A stretch of DNA of 64,000 bases, from NCBI GenBank assembly GCA_024138015.1, contig JAMXBB010000004.1, positions 79,236,983 to 79,300,982 of the forward strand, in the 5' to 3' direction. Origin of the DNA: Lumnitzera littorea. Lineage: Eukaryota; Streptophyta; Magnoliopsida; Myrtales; Combretaceae. The position numbers and the translations under genes were made by a program. The notes beneath the pieces were generated by a model that was given only the letters and a program-made list of their open reading frames with translations, searched no databases and was not told the origin of the DNA. The stretch's first letter is position 1; every line of letters starts with the position of its first letter. Shown here in pieces: positions 12,962 to 24,286 of the stretch.

Positions 12962-15900
12962 TATAATACCCTAAGATTTTGAGCTTATATGATTATCTTA
13001 TAAGCCTCTAAATTTAGGGCACTGACCTACGATATCTGTTTAATTTCAAACATCACAGTAAGGTTAGAAAAGTTAGACGAAGTAATTTAAGAAAAAACAA
13101 TTTCTCAAAATAAACTATATAAAAATATTAATTTAAAAAAACATCAATTTATCACTAAAGTCGATAAATATCGAAAACGTGAAATTCACACATTTAGATA
13201 TAAGAAGATATTAAAGATAAGTTATTTAATTTATAAAAATAATAAATTATATGTAATATACATGTATTTACATAGAATATACATTATTTGTATTAAATAC
13301 ATATATATAATAACAAATTATTATTAAAATAAGGTAAATTAACACAAAAAAATGAAAAATTAATAAAAAATTGAAAGCATGAGCCATCCCCTGATGTAGT
13401 AGCTAGGGATCAATTTGAATTAATGAGTTAAAAGGAAAATAATAAGAAAATGACATGTGTAATTCACATGTCAAATATTTATTAATCCTAATCCATTTGG
13501 AAAATACAATTAGGGCATGCATACTTCGAAAACAACATTTTGGAAGTCTAAAAATAAAAGAAAAACACTTAAGAAAATTTCAAAAAAAAAAAGAAAAAAA
13601 ATAAAATTAGAGTAAAAATAGAGCATGGAATCTGATTAGGTCGGTTTAATAGGTTATTGGTGTTCAGTTGTGATGACCATTTAGGGTCAAGGAAAGCATC
13701 ACCAGAGGAGGTGTTTTGACAAAGTTAGGTGGCCAGAGAGTGGTCAGTTTAGATGAACTAAATTTCTAGCCAAAACTTGGTAAAATTTGTAAAAATAGCA
13801 AATGATGTTATTTACTTATGAAACTTGGTTTTCTAGAGTTAAATTATGTGTAGATTAGTGAAGTAATTTTATTTTAGTTAAATAAATATTGAAAATATAA
13901 GGTCCTTAAGAAATGACTTTATTTGGATGAAAATTGAATTAAAATTTATAAATATTGAATAATGTCCTTTAAATTTTAAAATTTGTATGTAACATGCCTA
14001 ATATATGTATTTAATTGTAGTAACAAGAATTTTTAAAAATAATCATGTTTACTATTTATTGGAATTATTTTGGATAAAATTGGCAATTTCGTTATTTTAT
14101 TGAATGAATTAGTTTTTAACAAAATCAAAGTGTGAACCCTATGTATTATGATTTTTGGAATTTCATAATGATGTTTTGGACACTTGAATTTTATCTTGTC
14201 ACTAAATTCACTATTTGCTTAATTTTCGCTAATTTTAAGTTAGAATTGTTATTTTCACAAAAATACATAATAGCTAATTTAGTATAATTCATGATCAATA
14301 ATTAAACTAATTATTTTTGTGAGTCTATAGGATTTTTCATGAAATTAATCAGGCTTGTACTATTTATTATGTATTTTCATAATATAAACCTATATATTAG
14401 CCTAAAATATGATATAGTAATTAGTCCTAATATGATATATGTTAAATATGTAAAGAATTAGTATTTTTGAGTACATAATGAATGGTAACCATCTTAGGAA
14501 ATGAGTAATTTTAGGATTTTTAAGTTAGATTTAGGATTTATTTGAGTTAATTACAAAGTTGTATTAACGTACGGTCGAATTGGTAATATGAAAGTGTATT
14601 TTTAGACATTTGACAATATTGATTAGTCATGGTACTTAAGATATCTTAATAGTACTCAAAATAATGATTGTAACGATATAAATTTTATTAAAATTATATA
14701 AGAAATGAATAAGATACAATTGAATTAAGTTTAGAAACGTAATGGCAAAATTGCATAAGAACTTAGTATCAACCCATAGTTGACTTGGGGTCTGTATATA
14801 TTTTCCTAGGTGTGATAGGTGACAAAGGATCATATCGTAAAGCCTAGGATTTTACGCCACTATCAAGCTTAGGTAAGTGGAAATTTTTATTTTCATGCAA
14901 ATAGACCTATGTCTACTTGACTTAAAGTTAGCTGTGTTGTGAATTGTAATGACGTGTTAGATTGAATGGATACTTGATTCTATTGAATGTGTATTGAAAA
15001 AGTGAAATGTTTCCTTGTGTATGAGTGATTCATCGATATGTAATTATGTTTAGAAAACTTGGAAACTGAATTGTTCTTTAGGGTATTCGCCTAAGTGAGC
15101 CTTATGTGAAGGAATGTGATATAAAGTTGAGAAACGAAGCTAAAGTTAAGATAGTTGAATTATTTATAATGTGGAACTTAAGATTCATACCTGATACTGG
15201 GCTATTATACTATTCATTACATTCATGGCATGGGACGAAAGGACCTATGGGTTAAGTTTTTGAAAGCTTCAAAATTGCTAAGTTCACTTTTAAGCATATG
15301 GAATTGCATTGCTCAACTTATTCTGGCTACGATGTGTGACTAATTATGTATTGGTTTTTCAAACCATGGTAGTTGGTTTTTGTTAGGGGTCCTATTCCTA
15401 AGTAGCTCCTTGTTACCCTAGGTTCTTGGATGTAGTATCTAAATGCTTGGGAATGTCAACTAATTAGATAAAGAATTAGTAAAGTATAAGATATCGATAC
15501 TGATGCATGTCATGTGTATGAGCATAGCACTAACTTCATACATAAACACTTTGTATTGGTAACTTGGATTATAAAATTGAATATCTTATGGTATTGTTCT
15601 AGGTGAGAATGTATTGTACTTACTTTGTGTTTTGTTTTATCCACTCTTACTTATCTCATAGAGAGTTAAGGAGATATTTGTGTATCCTCAGATTATGAAG
15701 AGAATTGATAGGGCAATATCAGTTGGGGGGAAAAGTCTTTTGAGAGCGCTTAAGACAAAATCAGCTGCTTTTGAAGGAGTCTTGCATTATTTTGTTCTTA
15801 TTCCTATAAAGGATTTGTACATATGAAAAAAAAAAAAAAATTGTATTTTAGGTTTAGATAAGTTTGATAGATGTACTTTTTGTATAAACAGGTATAAAGT

Positions 15901-16003
15901 TAAAATCCATGGTAATACTTCTTTGTTATAAATAGAACTTTTGTTAAGTATAAACAGGTATTCTTATGTGATGGTACATTCTTTTCTATGTTGGAATGTG
16001 ACA
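12962..16003 (+). repeat. Gypsy-type LTR, about 3.04 kb (copy A1)
   Basis: The left end reads TATAATACCCTAAGATTTTG, close to the common chromovirus LTR start TGTAATACCC; the right end reads GGAATGTGACA at 16,003. An inverted copy at 60,225-63,241 has the same two ends (TATAATACTCTAAGATTT and TGTCACATCTCG inverted) and nearly the same length. Shared inner landmarks include TTTACGCCACTATCAAGCTT (about 14,850) and AAGGATTTGTACATATGAAA (about 15,808). No ORF is expected or seen. Assignment to a Del/Tekay-like family rests on LTR length and end sequence and is inferred. Confidence 0.6.
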
Positions 16004-17110
16004 ATCTTATATTAAAATAAATCCCTAAACAAGTAAGTGTACTTTCCTTATATATGTTTTTATCTTTATTCTTTTATGTAAAGCATGTATTGTGTATTAT
16101 CTTTGGGTCTTTATATATATATTCACACTAGAAGCTTTGAACAAGCATTGGTATATATTTTAGAGTATTATATTAGAGTTCTATATATATATATGTCGTA
16201 TAATTTTGTGCATATAATCTTATTTCTTTAGAAATTATGCTTATATGTGTATATGTGCTATTATACCTATGAATATATATATAGACTTTTATGTAGAAAT
16301 ATACTATAAGTTTAGTCAAAACATGAGTACATATATGGTCATATTTATACATACATAAATATAGAATATATATATATATAAGTAAATAAGAAAATAAGAT
16401 AGGGGATACATATAAATATCTACATATATGCCCCCCTATATGTAGTATAATACGTATATAAATATATATGTGTACGTGAAACATTAAGCATTTATATATA
16501 TATATATATATATAGAAAGAGAGAGAGAGAGAATCGAAATATATATGCATGTATATATATAATATTTTGGGAGTTCCTTGAAAATAAACTAAGAAAACAT
16601 AAATATATGTATAAATATATATGTATGAAAGTACATATAAAAATGAGTATAAGGATGTATACACGTATATATGTACATGTATAAAATATGTACAATGATA
16701 AGTATATTAAAAGTATAAATATGTGTATATATGTATATGCATGCGTATGATAATAGTATAGTATACATATGCATACAAGTATAAGTACAAGCACATATAC
16801 TAATATACTAAGTATACATATATGCCTAAGAACACATATGTATGCATATATAAATATAAGTGTATACATATTTATAGTATGTTTAATTGATATAACATAA
16901 TAATATATATATGTACATATGTACGTGTATGAGTATATATAATAATATAGTAATGTACTAAGTATAGGTACATATAATAAATTATTAGGTATAATAAAAT
17001 AATTAAGAATATATAGGTACCTAAGCATATGTATATAAAAACACACATATTTGTAATATATTTATTTAATATAACATAAAGAAATAGATATACATATGTA
17101 TACATATATA
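16004..17110. repeat. TA-rich cryptic microsatellite region
   Basis: About 1.1 kb dominated by variants of TATATG, TACATA and TATATA, with a pure TA run at about 16,494-16,514 followed by a (GA)n run to about 16,532. Open frames of up to 184 codons here on the - strand encode only Ile/Tyr/Thr/His-rich low-complexity text and are not genes. Confidence 0.8.
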
Positions 17111-17939
17111 ATGGGTTGAAACTAGTAAAGTCATATAAAGCCTACATATATGATAATTAATTAATCATAATATCATATAAACAAATATAATGGGAATACA
17201 AAATTTAAGAAATAATAATAATAATAATAAATCAACAAATTGCTACGTGAACAACCAAAATGATGCCATGTCAACAATTTATGTAAATTATTTAATTGAA
17301 GCAAAAATTGTAAAATAATTAGGAAATAAAAATAATCAAATAATTAGGAAAAATTTACAATAGTAATAAAATTCACATAAATAGTAAATTAAACTTAAAT
17401 ATAAAGAAATAATGAAAACTACATAAATTAGACATAAAATAAAATATTATAAAAATATGGAATTTAGAAATTAATTATGTCATAAAATTATAAAGAAAAT
17501 TTTAAATTAGACAAATAAAACTATTTAGATCAAAATAATCAATTTCATAGCAATTTAGACCCATATCGGAAAATGTGGGTTTTAACTTCCAAAACAGAAC
17601 CCATTACTTGAATGTTTGCCTAAAAACAATAAATGTTGACTGTAAGATCATTAAAAAAAAAAAAAAATTGGAACTAAAATGAAAATGTTTCATACGACTA
17701 AAGATTTAAAATAAATCAAGAAGAATAAGTAAGATAACTAAGTACAATGACCCTATAAACGGATAATGAGGAAAAATAAATAAATACATACATAAGATAC
17801 CCTAATCTACAAATGTACAAGTATATCTTCTATTTGCCCTAATAAATATCATACTTGAGGTATAATGGGAAATTAGACAAACTGTTATAGATATTTAGTT
17901 ATCCTAAGAACCTAGCTCTTATAAATACTTATAAGTCTT
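17111..17939. other. Gene-free AT-rich DNA
   Basis: Contains an (AAT)n run at about 17,213-17,231 and a poly-A run near 17,651-17,666. No gene or element boundary is recognised. Confidence 0.6.
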
Positions 17940-19214
17940 ATTATCTTATAGGTACTCAATTGTCAAGTTCTAATAACTCCAAAGACTTAGAGAAAGAGTG
18001 TTAATCTAGGTAAGAGAGTTCTAATGACCCGCTATCTACTTGTATGTGTTATTTGTGTGATCTTTTGCTGGTTATCATTGCTCATATATCTAAATGACTA
18101 TTTTGCTTATTTTTTATCATTCATGTGATCACCTTCTTAAACCGTTAACTGTAAATATCTAACCAAAATAACTGGTTATATTCGTCGCATGTCTATGACT
18201 CAACTGATGTATTAATGGAGAGTACTAGCTTTGCAAATTTTTTAGAGAAGTATTTTAGAAAATGTCTTTTCAATCTTAAACATATTTTTGTACAATTTCT
18301 ATGAGGGCCCGTTGTGTTAGTAAATGATAGTTTTATCGTTAAAGCAAAGCTAGCATGGGATCTCCAATTGATAGCGAGAGGACTCACTTTATTGTACCCC
18401 TAAGGCCTTGGATATATGTTGATAGCAAGTTGACTCGCTTAGTTGTGCTCAAGGGGCTATAGATGGTAGAAGGCCTTAGTTAGGGTTCACCTATTTAGAT
18501 TAATATTTCTTTCTCAACTAAGGAAATAGTCAAGTATCATTTAGAGGGACGATGTCCCTAGGTAGCCTCATGCGGTTAAGGTGAGGTACCCCATATAGGT
18601 AAGTATAAGGGATAATCAAAGTGTAAACGACGTAATTCTACAACTTCCATGGTTTCGAACTCCTATGGATGTTTTGTTTGCATTCATTTCGTATGTAAAT
18701 AGCTTGCATATATGCTAATAAGGTTTGATAACTTGCTTGAATAATAGTGGTGAGCAACAAACTCATTAAGTAATGGTATGCTCATTCCCCTATAGTTTAT
18801 TTTGCAAGTTCATTTAAGCTAGGATTGGGACAAATTCGGAGTGTTGAGTGCAGATTAGAGATAAGTTTGATAATGATAGACTTAATAGATAAGTATGTAG
18901 CTGGTACAAAAATATCATTTGTAAAAAATATTTATATGTAAAGTGTTTATATAATTTAGTATTTCTTGCAAATTATAAGTTTGATTTACCGTATCTTATT
19001 GTTCGATAAGAGATACCAATTTTTTACGGTTCTGTAGGATTGTGGAATATTGGATATTCATACTTATTTAGATTTTATAGTAAGTTGATTAATTAAAAAT
19101 CAAAAACCTTAATGAGTAATTATTTAGAGTTTTACAATCTCTAACTTACTAGGCAATTTTGGTAAAATGGGAGCACACATGATATAAAAATTTTAAGCAA
19201 TCTTACTAGGCCCT
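17940..19214 (+). repeat. LTR-like DNA (copy C1), left flank of the Ogre element
   Basis: Its right part parallels 56,200-56,500 in the same orientation. Both have a GATTTACC / TTATTTACC word, then TATCTTA, GAT(A)AG(A/G)GATA(C/T)CAATT, CTTA(C)TTA, TGATAT(A/G)(A/G)AAATTTTA, and an end reading CCCTTAT(A/G)GA followed by TTAACA or ATTACA. An ATTACA-type end fits a gypsy LTR terminus. The similarity is moderate and was judged by eye. The 64-codon ORF at 18,193-18,387 has no recognisable domain. Confidence 0.35.
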
Positions 19215-19489
19215 TATAGAATCTTAACACCTTTGATTTTTCAAAATTTTTATGATAAGGTAAAGAATCCTAAATTAGGATAAAGCACAAAAGAAAAAAG
19301 AAATTTAGAAAAAAAAAATGGAAAATTTAGGAAAAACTAAAAAATATAAAAAATTGAAAAAGTTACAAAAAATAGAAAAATATTGAAAAAAATAGAAGAT
19401 TTAAGGGATTTAGAAAATAATAAATTTCTTTTTTAGATAGTTTAATAGAATGGAATTTTTAGTTTAGATAAAAGTAAGGAGAGGGCTAT
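19215..19489 (+). repeat. Ogre 5' LTR, first part (before nested insertion)
   Basis: From CTTTGATTTTTC at 19,231 this matches 43,150 onward in the 3' LTR (GATAAGGTAAAG, AAAGCACAAAA, AGATAATTTAATAGAAT-type text, AAGGAGAGGG). The first ~20 bases are diverged, so the true LTR start lies between 19,215 and 19,231. The match breaks at AGGGCTAT and resumes at 27,315 with AAGGCCATTGGGCTTGG; the 3' LTR reads uninterrupted GAGGGCCATTGGGC. Confidence 0.8.
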
Positions 19490-19986
19490 TAATAGTCAGT
19501 TTTTGTCTACTTGGTTTGACAAGCATTGATGTAACTTCACTTACTCGTCGATTTAGCTGCTGATATGTTGAGTAATCCATACTCTCGACATCTCACTGAG
19601 TAATTGACATCTTTGACATTCCACCAAATAACATAGATCTGTTCCAGATTTGAATTCAAGTTCATAGCATGAATAGTTATCACAAGCACAATTATATTAC
19701 ATAACTACCTACTCTCTCTATTTTTTAGGGAAGGTGTCTAATCAAGAAACTTCCACAAATCCCGATAGTTATTCCAATAATTGCTACTTTAGACATGATG
19801 GTCTCCTATAAATAGGGGTAAAAGACTTTGTAAGAGACATCTGATAATTCTTAACTACTTACTTTTACTTTCCTTATTTCTACTTACTGACTTAGGCAAT
19901 GGAGTGCCACACTAAACTAGCCTTAGTACTAAGCAATTTTCTTTCCTTTATAGGACATTTTTTACTTCCAAAATCCACCAACAACA
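19490..19986 (+). repeat. 5' LTR of the nested Tat element
   Basis: Runs from (TAATAGTCAG) to ATCCACCAACAACA and aligns end to end with 26,817-27,314. A TATA box is visible at 19,807-19,814 (TATAAATA, within CTCCTATAAATAGGGG), followed by CATCTGATAATTCTTAAC. The original TG start has become TA. Confidence 0.85.
19807..19814 (+). promoter_or_regulatory. LTR TATA box of the nested Tat element
   Basis: TATAAATA sits about 180 bp before the LTR end, the usual position for the U3/R promoter. It is also present at 27,134-27,141 in the 3' LTR. Confidence 0.6.
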
Positions 19987-20008
19987 TTTAGCACCATCTA
20001 TTTTTCCC
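19987..20008 (+). other. Decayed primer-binding site of the nested Tat element
   Basis: Immediately after the LTR end comes TTTAGCACCATCTAT. Tat and Athila elements commonly have TTTGGCGCCGTCTGT-like text here, complementary to the 3' end of a tRNA. The differences are G-to-A or C-to-T changes, as expected from cytosine deamination. Which tRNA primes it is not certain. Confidence 0.55.
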
Positions 20009-20021
20009 TCAACATACCTAC

Positions 20022-20990
20022 ATGGCTAAAACTAGGATAACCAAAAGTGCAAGTGCTGGTATTTCCTCCCAACACCTTGAAGGGGAGAGTCGGCATATTG
20101 ATGAGCAACAACTGGTTAGACTTGAGCAACTTTTCCTCGATTTAGCTAAGGAAAACTTAAAATTAAACAAAAAACATGAGCAAATCCTTAACCTCCTTCA
20201 TAACAGTATTAATCCAAATTGGAACAAAGAGCATGGCAATCATAACATCAATAATAGCAATGATTTAATTTATTCACCTAAGTTATTGAAAAAGTAAGCC
20301 AAGGTTATGATGAGACCCTCGGCTCCTACATTCAAAAAGAATGACAAAGGTAAGCAACCTAGCAGGTGCACCATGTGACACCTTTGCATGTTAGTACCCC
20401 TATTATAGTGACTAAGCAATTGCAAATCAAGAAGTGTCCCTTTGTTCCTAAGATTTTGGATGAAGTAATACCTCAGCACATCAAATTGCTATAGTTTGAA
20501 ACTTATGACAAGACGAAAGAACCTGAAGACCACTTAAAGTACTATTGTACATTGGCCAAGTTGCATAGTTTGAGTGATATAGTGACTTGTTAGGCTTTTC
20601 CCTCAATTTTAAGGAATGCAGCCAATACATAGTTCAAACAATTGAAACCAAACACCATTTCTTCTTTTGATGGACAAGTAGAAGTGTTTCTTCAACATTT
20701 CCTTACAAGTAAGCTTCCTATTAAGGATTCATCAATCCTTAACACAATCAAACAAAGATCATATGAGTCAATTAGAGACTACTTGGCTAGGGTTAAGGCT
20801 GATATCGTTCAAATTCTAGAATTAGATATAAGTGTGGCCCTTAATGCTGTAATCGATGGAGTTAAGCCCTATAGAGACTTTGTCATGTCTCTTAGAAAGA
20901 ATAAGTTGAGAACTTTTGTTGAGTTTAGGGCCAAGGCTACCTCATACATTTGTCAAGAAGATAACATAAAGGCCCATGTGAGAAATTGAT
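20022..20990 (+). pseudogene. gag: gag of the nested Tat element (broken)
   Basis: Capsid-type structural polyprotein that would package element RNA. The readable start at 20,022 gives MAKTRITKSASAG, followed by a helical Glu/Leu/Lys-rich stretch to about 20,297. A second open stretch, 20,642-20,989, carries the retrotransposon gag core: a segment near SSFDGQVEVFLQHF, then IKQRSYESIRDYLARVKAD and VALNAVIDGVKPYRDFVMSL. This is the Tat-type pattern in which about 100 residues end in a region that exports to the nucleocapsid. Stops and frame changes separate the pieces, and no CCHC knuckle is readable. The start was chosen because it lies 36 bp after the LTR end, directly behind the PBS. Confidence 0.75.
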
Positions 20991-21299
20991 TGAAATAAAA
21001 GAGACAGGAAAAATGACAAGAGGAAAAGTGCAAAGGATAGACTAGGCACAGGACAATGACACTTAGCTAGTTGTGGCCGAGAGAGATGTAAGCGATGCAA
21101 ATTCCACTAGAGCACCCAATAGAGTGATTGATACCATTGTTGGCAAACTTACTATAGGCTAGTCATGCTCTTCGAGCCTGACTAATGCCAAAAATTACAT
21201 TTGTAGCATCTAAGTCAAGAAGGTCAGGATTGGCAACACAATCTCTTTTGTAAAGGAAGATTTTGAGGAAATTTAGAGGTTACATGATAATGCACTCAT

Positions 21300-21925
21300 T
21301 ATCAATACAAGAGTTACCAACTTCGAGATAAAAAAAATGCTTATTGACACACGCAGTTCAGTAGATATCATTTTTCAACATACTTTCGACTAGATGAGAC
21401 TTAAGATCAAAGCATAGCTAAGATCTTATAAGTACGATCTGTATGCCTTCAACAATCAATCTATCTAGGTAGCTAGAGTAATTTCTTTACTGATACAGAT
21501 TAGCAATGATGAGCATGTCGCAAAGGATAAAGTAGACTTCCTTATTGTCAAATGCTGGTCCTCATACAACTTGATCACGGGAAGGCCTTGTCAGCATCTA
21601 TTTAGCATTATCCCTTCAACTACACATCTTAAAGCCAAGTTCCTTACTCCTATGGGAGTTGAGGTGTACAAAGGGGATCAACAACTAGCAATGTCCTTAT
21701 ATATGAGGGCCTTAAGACGAGAAGAGGTATTTCAGATAGAAACCTATTCGAAAGGTAAGTCAGTCAACATAGAAAATGTTGAAAGTGATATTGAGGAAAT
21801 TTCTTTAGGAGATGACCTTAGGAAAACAATAAGGATAGGGAAACCTTTGTCAATAGATATTCAGCAAAGTTTGATTAACTTCTTACAAATCAATGCTAAT
21901 ATGTTTACATGGTAACCTTCGGATA
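21300..21925 (+). pseudogene. Aspartic protease region of the nested Tat element
   Basis: At 21,337-21,393 the frame reads MLIDTRSSVDIIFQHTFD. This is the retroviral-type protease active-site segment, with Asp at 21,346. The Gly expected after the D-T pair (DTGSS) is Arg, so the site is dead even apart from the stops. The second half continues into 21,571-21,915 with LITGRPCQHLF and a segment (AKFLTPMGVEVYKGDQQLA) seen in Tat elements between protease and RT. The enzyme would process the gag-pol polyprotein. Confidence 0.7.
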
Positions 21926-22760
21926 AGCCAAGTATCCTAAGAGAAGTCATGATATACAAGCTCTAAATTGATCAGAGTGCGAAGGTCATCCAACAAAAGA
22001 AAAGGCATTTTGCACTAAAGAGATAAGCAGCAATAGAAGAAGAAGTCTAGAAGCTATTGAAGGTAGGATTTATTCAAGAAGAGCCTTATCTGACTTAGTT
22101 AGATAATTGTGTACTAGTCAAGAAGTCTAACGGTAAGTGGTGAATGTGCATAGACTTCATGGATCTCAATAAGGCCTATCCCAAGGATTGTTTCCTACTT
22201 CTAAAAATTGATCAGATGGTAGATTCAACCATTCGACACATGTTACTTTCTTTTATGGATGCTTTCTCTAGTTACAACCAAATCAAGATGGACAAGGAGG
22301 ATGAAGTTCATACGTCATTTGTTACTAATTTTGAAACATATTGTTATATGGTGATGCCATTTAGGTTGAAAAACGTTAATGCAACCTACAAAGACTTATT
22401 ACTAAGATGTTCAAACCTTAAATTCACAGAAACATCAAAGTGTATGTCGACGACATGATTATGAAGAGTGTAAAGGAGGATTGACATCTAGCTGATCTTA
22501 AGGAGACATTTGCTATAATAAGGAGATACAACAAGTAGCTTAACCTACAGAAGTGCGTCTTTGGCATAATTTCAAGAAAATTTTTAGGATACATGGTCAT
22601 TTGGCATGACATTGATGCTAACATAAGAAAGATTGAGGCTATAATAAAAATGAAATCCCCTCGTACAGTCAAGAAAGTATAGGAACTCATCGAACAAATA
22701 GCTACCCTCAATAGGTTTGTGTCGAGAAGTGCGGATAGGTGTGCAAAATTCTTTAAAATC
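21926..22760 (+). pseudogene. pol: Reverse transcriptase of the nested Tat element (broken)
   Basis: RNA-dependent DNA polymerase of the element. Readable motifs in order are VKKSNGKW then MCIDFMDLNKAYPKD (22,117-22,188), the palm segment LSFMDAFSSYNQIKMD (about 22,240), VMPFRLKNVNATY (about 22,350), and the catalytic YVDD box at 22,443-22,454, followed by the thumb-side text KFLGYMV and PRTVKKV. The expected Trp before LDN is a TAG stop (about 22,096), and a TGA stop follows KSNGKW where Arg is expected. A frameshift lies between 22,420 and 22,443. The YVDD residues survive, but no full-length enzyme could be made. Confidence 0.85.
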
Positions 22761-22859
22761 TTAAAGAATTTGAAAGAATTCAAATGGTATAACAATTGCA
22801 AAAGAGCTTTCAACGATCCCAATGAATTCCTTGTGATACCCCTAATGCTCTTAACATCC

Positions 22860-23700
22860 ACCTCAGGAGAGAGTTTATATTTGTATCTATTAATCAGCTA
22901 CCAATCTCTTTCTTCTATATTAGTTTGAATGGATGGCAAACAGCATCAACCCATTTATTACATGAGTCATGTTTTGCAAGGGCTAGAGATTCTATACACA
23001 AAAATTGAGAAATTTGTTTTAGTAGTGGTTCTCTTAGCAAGGAAGTTAAAGTCGTATTTTGAGGCTCACCAGATCATAGTGCTCATTGATCAACCATTGT
23101 GATAGGCATTGCAACGGCCTAACTCCTTCAGGAGGATGATGAAATATGCCTTAGAGCTAAGTGCCTATGGTGTATAGTACAAACCTAGAATGGCACTAAA
23201 AGCTCAAGCATTAGTAGATTTTGTGGTCGAGTTCACTAGTGAGGAAGATAGTATAGAGGTTGCCAAGAAACTTGTTTGGTACCTTTATGTGGATAATTCT
23301 TTGACAAGAGAAGAAAGTGGTGTAAGCCTTGTCCTCAAGGCCCTCACAATGTCAAAGTTCATTATGCTTTAAAATTTGGATTCTCGGCTTGCAACAATGA
23401 AGTAGAGTATCAATCTTTGATTGCCGAATTGAAACTAGCAAAAGAGATTGGCGTCGAGAAACTTGAAGTGTTCTCTGATTCATAATTGGTTGTAGATTAA
23501 GTTACGGGAAGTTATGCGGTACGGGAAAAAGAGATAAGCAAGTACCTATTGATGGTACATACGCTCACCGAAGAATTTTAATCTTTTTCCATCCATAAGG
23601 TTCAGAGAAGTAAAGTTATTACCGCTAATAAGCTATCAAAATTAGCAAGTATAACATTCTCCAACTTGAGCGACAAACTTTTTCTCGAAATTCTTCCATA
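22860..23700 (+). pseudogene. pol: RNase H plus second, archaeal-like RNase H (nested Tat)
   Basis: The first domain (about 22,860-23,190) has the gypsy RNase H pattern: LYLLIS near the start, YYMSHVLQGLE, a KIEKFVLVVVLLARKLKSYF block and ALELSAYGV. It is followed by a second, distinct RNase H (about 23,280-23,700): LYVDNSLTREESGVSLVLK (Asp at 23,292), CNNEVEYQSLIAEL, LEVFSD and VTGSYAVREKEISKYL. A second RNase H of the aRNH type between the first one and integrase is a diagnostic trait of the Tat lineage. The usual Gly after the first Asp is Asn. Several stops and frame changes are present. Confidence 0.8.
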
Positions 23701-23759
23701 GAAAAGTACATCCACTCTTCTATAGAGTTGTGAATTAGCTGCTTGCTCAAAAGAAGAAT

Positions 23760-23956
23760 CTTGGATGGATCTTATAGTAGATTATTTAAGAGATGGTACT
23801 CTCCCTTACGACAAGAAAAGAGCGTGAAGATTGGTTTACTAAGTTGCGAATTACACACTAATTGATGGTCAGGTGTATAAACATGACATATCATAACCCT
23901 ATCTTTAATGCCTTCCACTAAGAGATGCTTAGAGGGTGTTATTTGAGTTGCATGGT
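23760..23956 (+). pseudogene. Remnant before the integrase zinc finger; core missing
   Basis: Readable text MDLIVDYLRDGTLPYDKK corresponds to the linker just upstream of integrase in Tat elements. LPLRDA and VLFELHGNQG correspond to the start of the HHCC zinc region. The sequence then enters the antisense ORF. The rest of the zinc finger and the whole DDE catalytic core are absent, which points to an internal deletion ending near 23,957. Confidence 0.65.
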
Positions 23957-24286
23957 AATCAGGGTGAAGCTTTAAGATCTCCTCTCTTGCTGCTTAGACC
24001 CCTTCTAACAATTTCTTCCATAGAAGTATCTTATATTGCCGACTAGGAGTGACTATATTGAGTGCCTCTTCAATAGAGAGTCCTCTCTTCATAGTCTCCT
24101 ATAGCTTGGCAGAGAGACTGTAATCAGGGTAAAGCTTCAGGATCTCCTCTCTTGTTGCTTAGACCCCTTCCAACAACTTCTTCCATAGAAGTATCTTATA
24201 CTACCAACTAGGAGTGACTATATTGAGTGCCTCTTCAATAGAAAGTCCTCTCTTCATAGTCTCCTACAGCTCGGCAATATGACTTT
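23957..24286. repeat. Tandem duplication, 2 x 165 bp
   Basis: The first copy begins TAATCAGGGTGAAGC (23,956) and the second TAATCAGGGTAAAGC (24,121). Both run through CTCCTCTCTTG, CCATAGAAGTATCTTATA, GAGTGACTATATTGAGTGCC and ATAGTCTCCTA. The period of 165 bp is a multiple of three, and the antisense ORF stays in frame through both copies. Confidence 0.9.

Noticed and set aside
16173..17105. Long - strand ORFs (163, 184, 77 codons) rich in Ile, Tyr and Thr
   Set aside because: They lie wholly in a TA-rich cryptic microsatellite where stops are rare on one strand; the peptides are low complexity and overlap in several frames.
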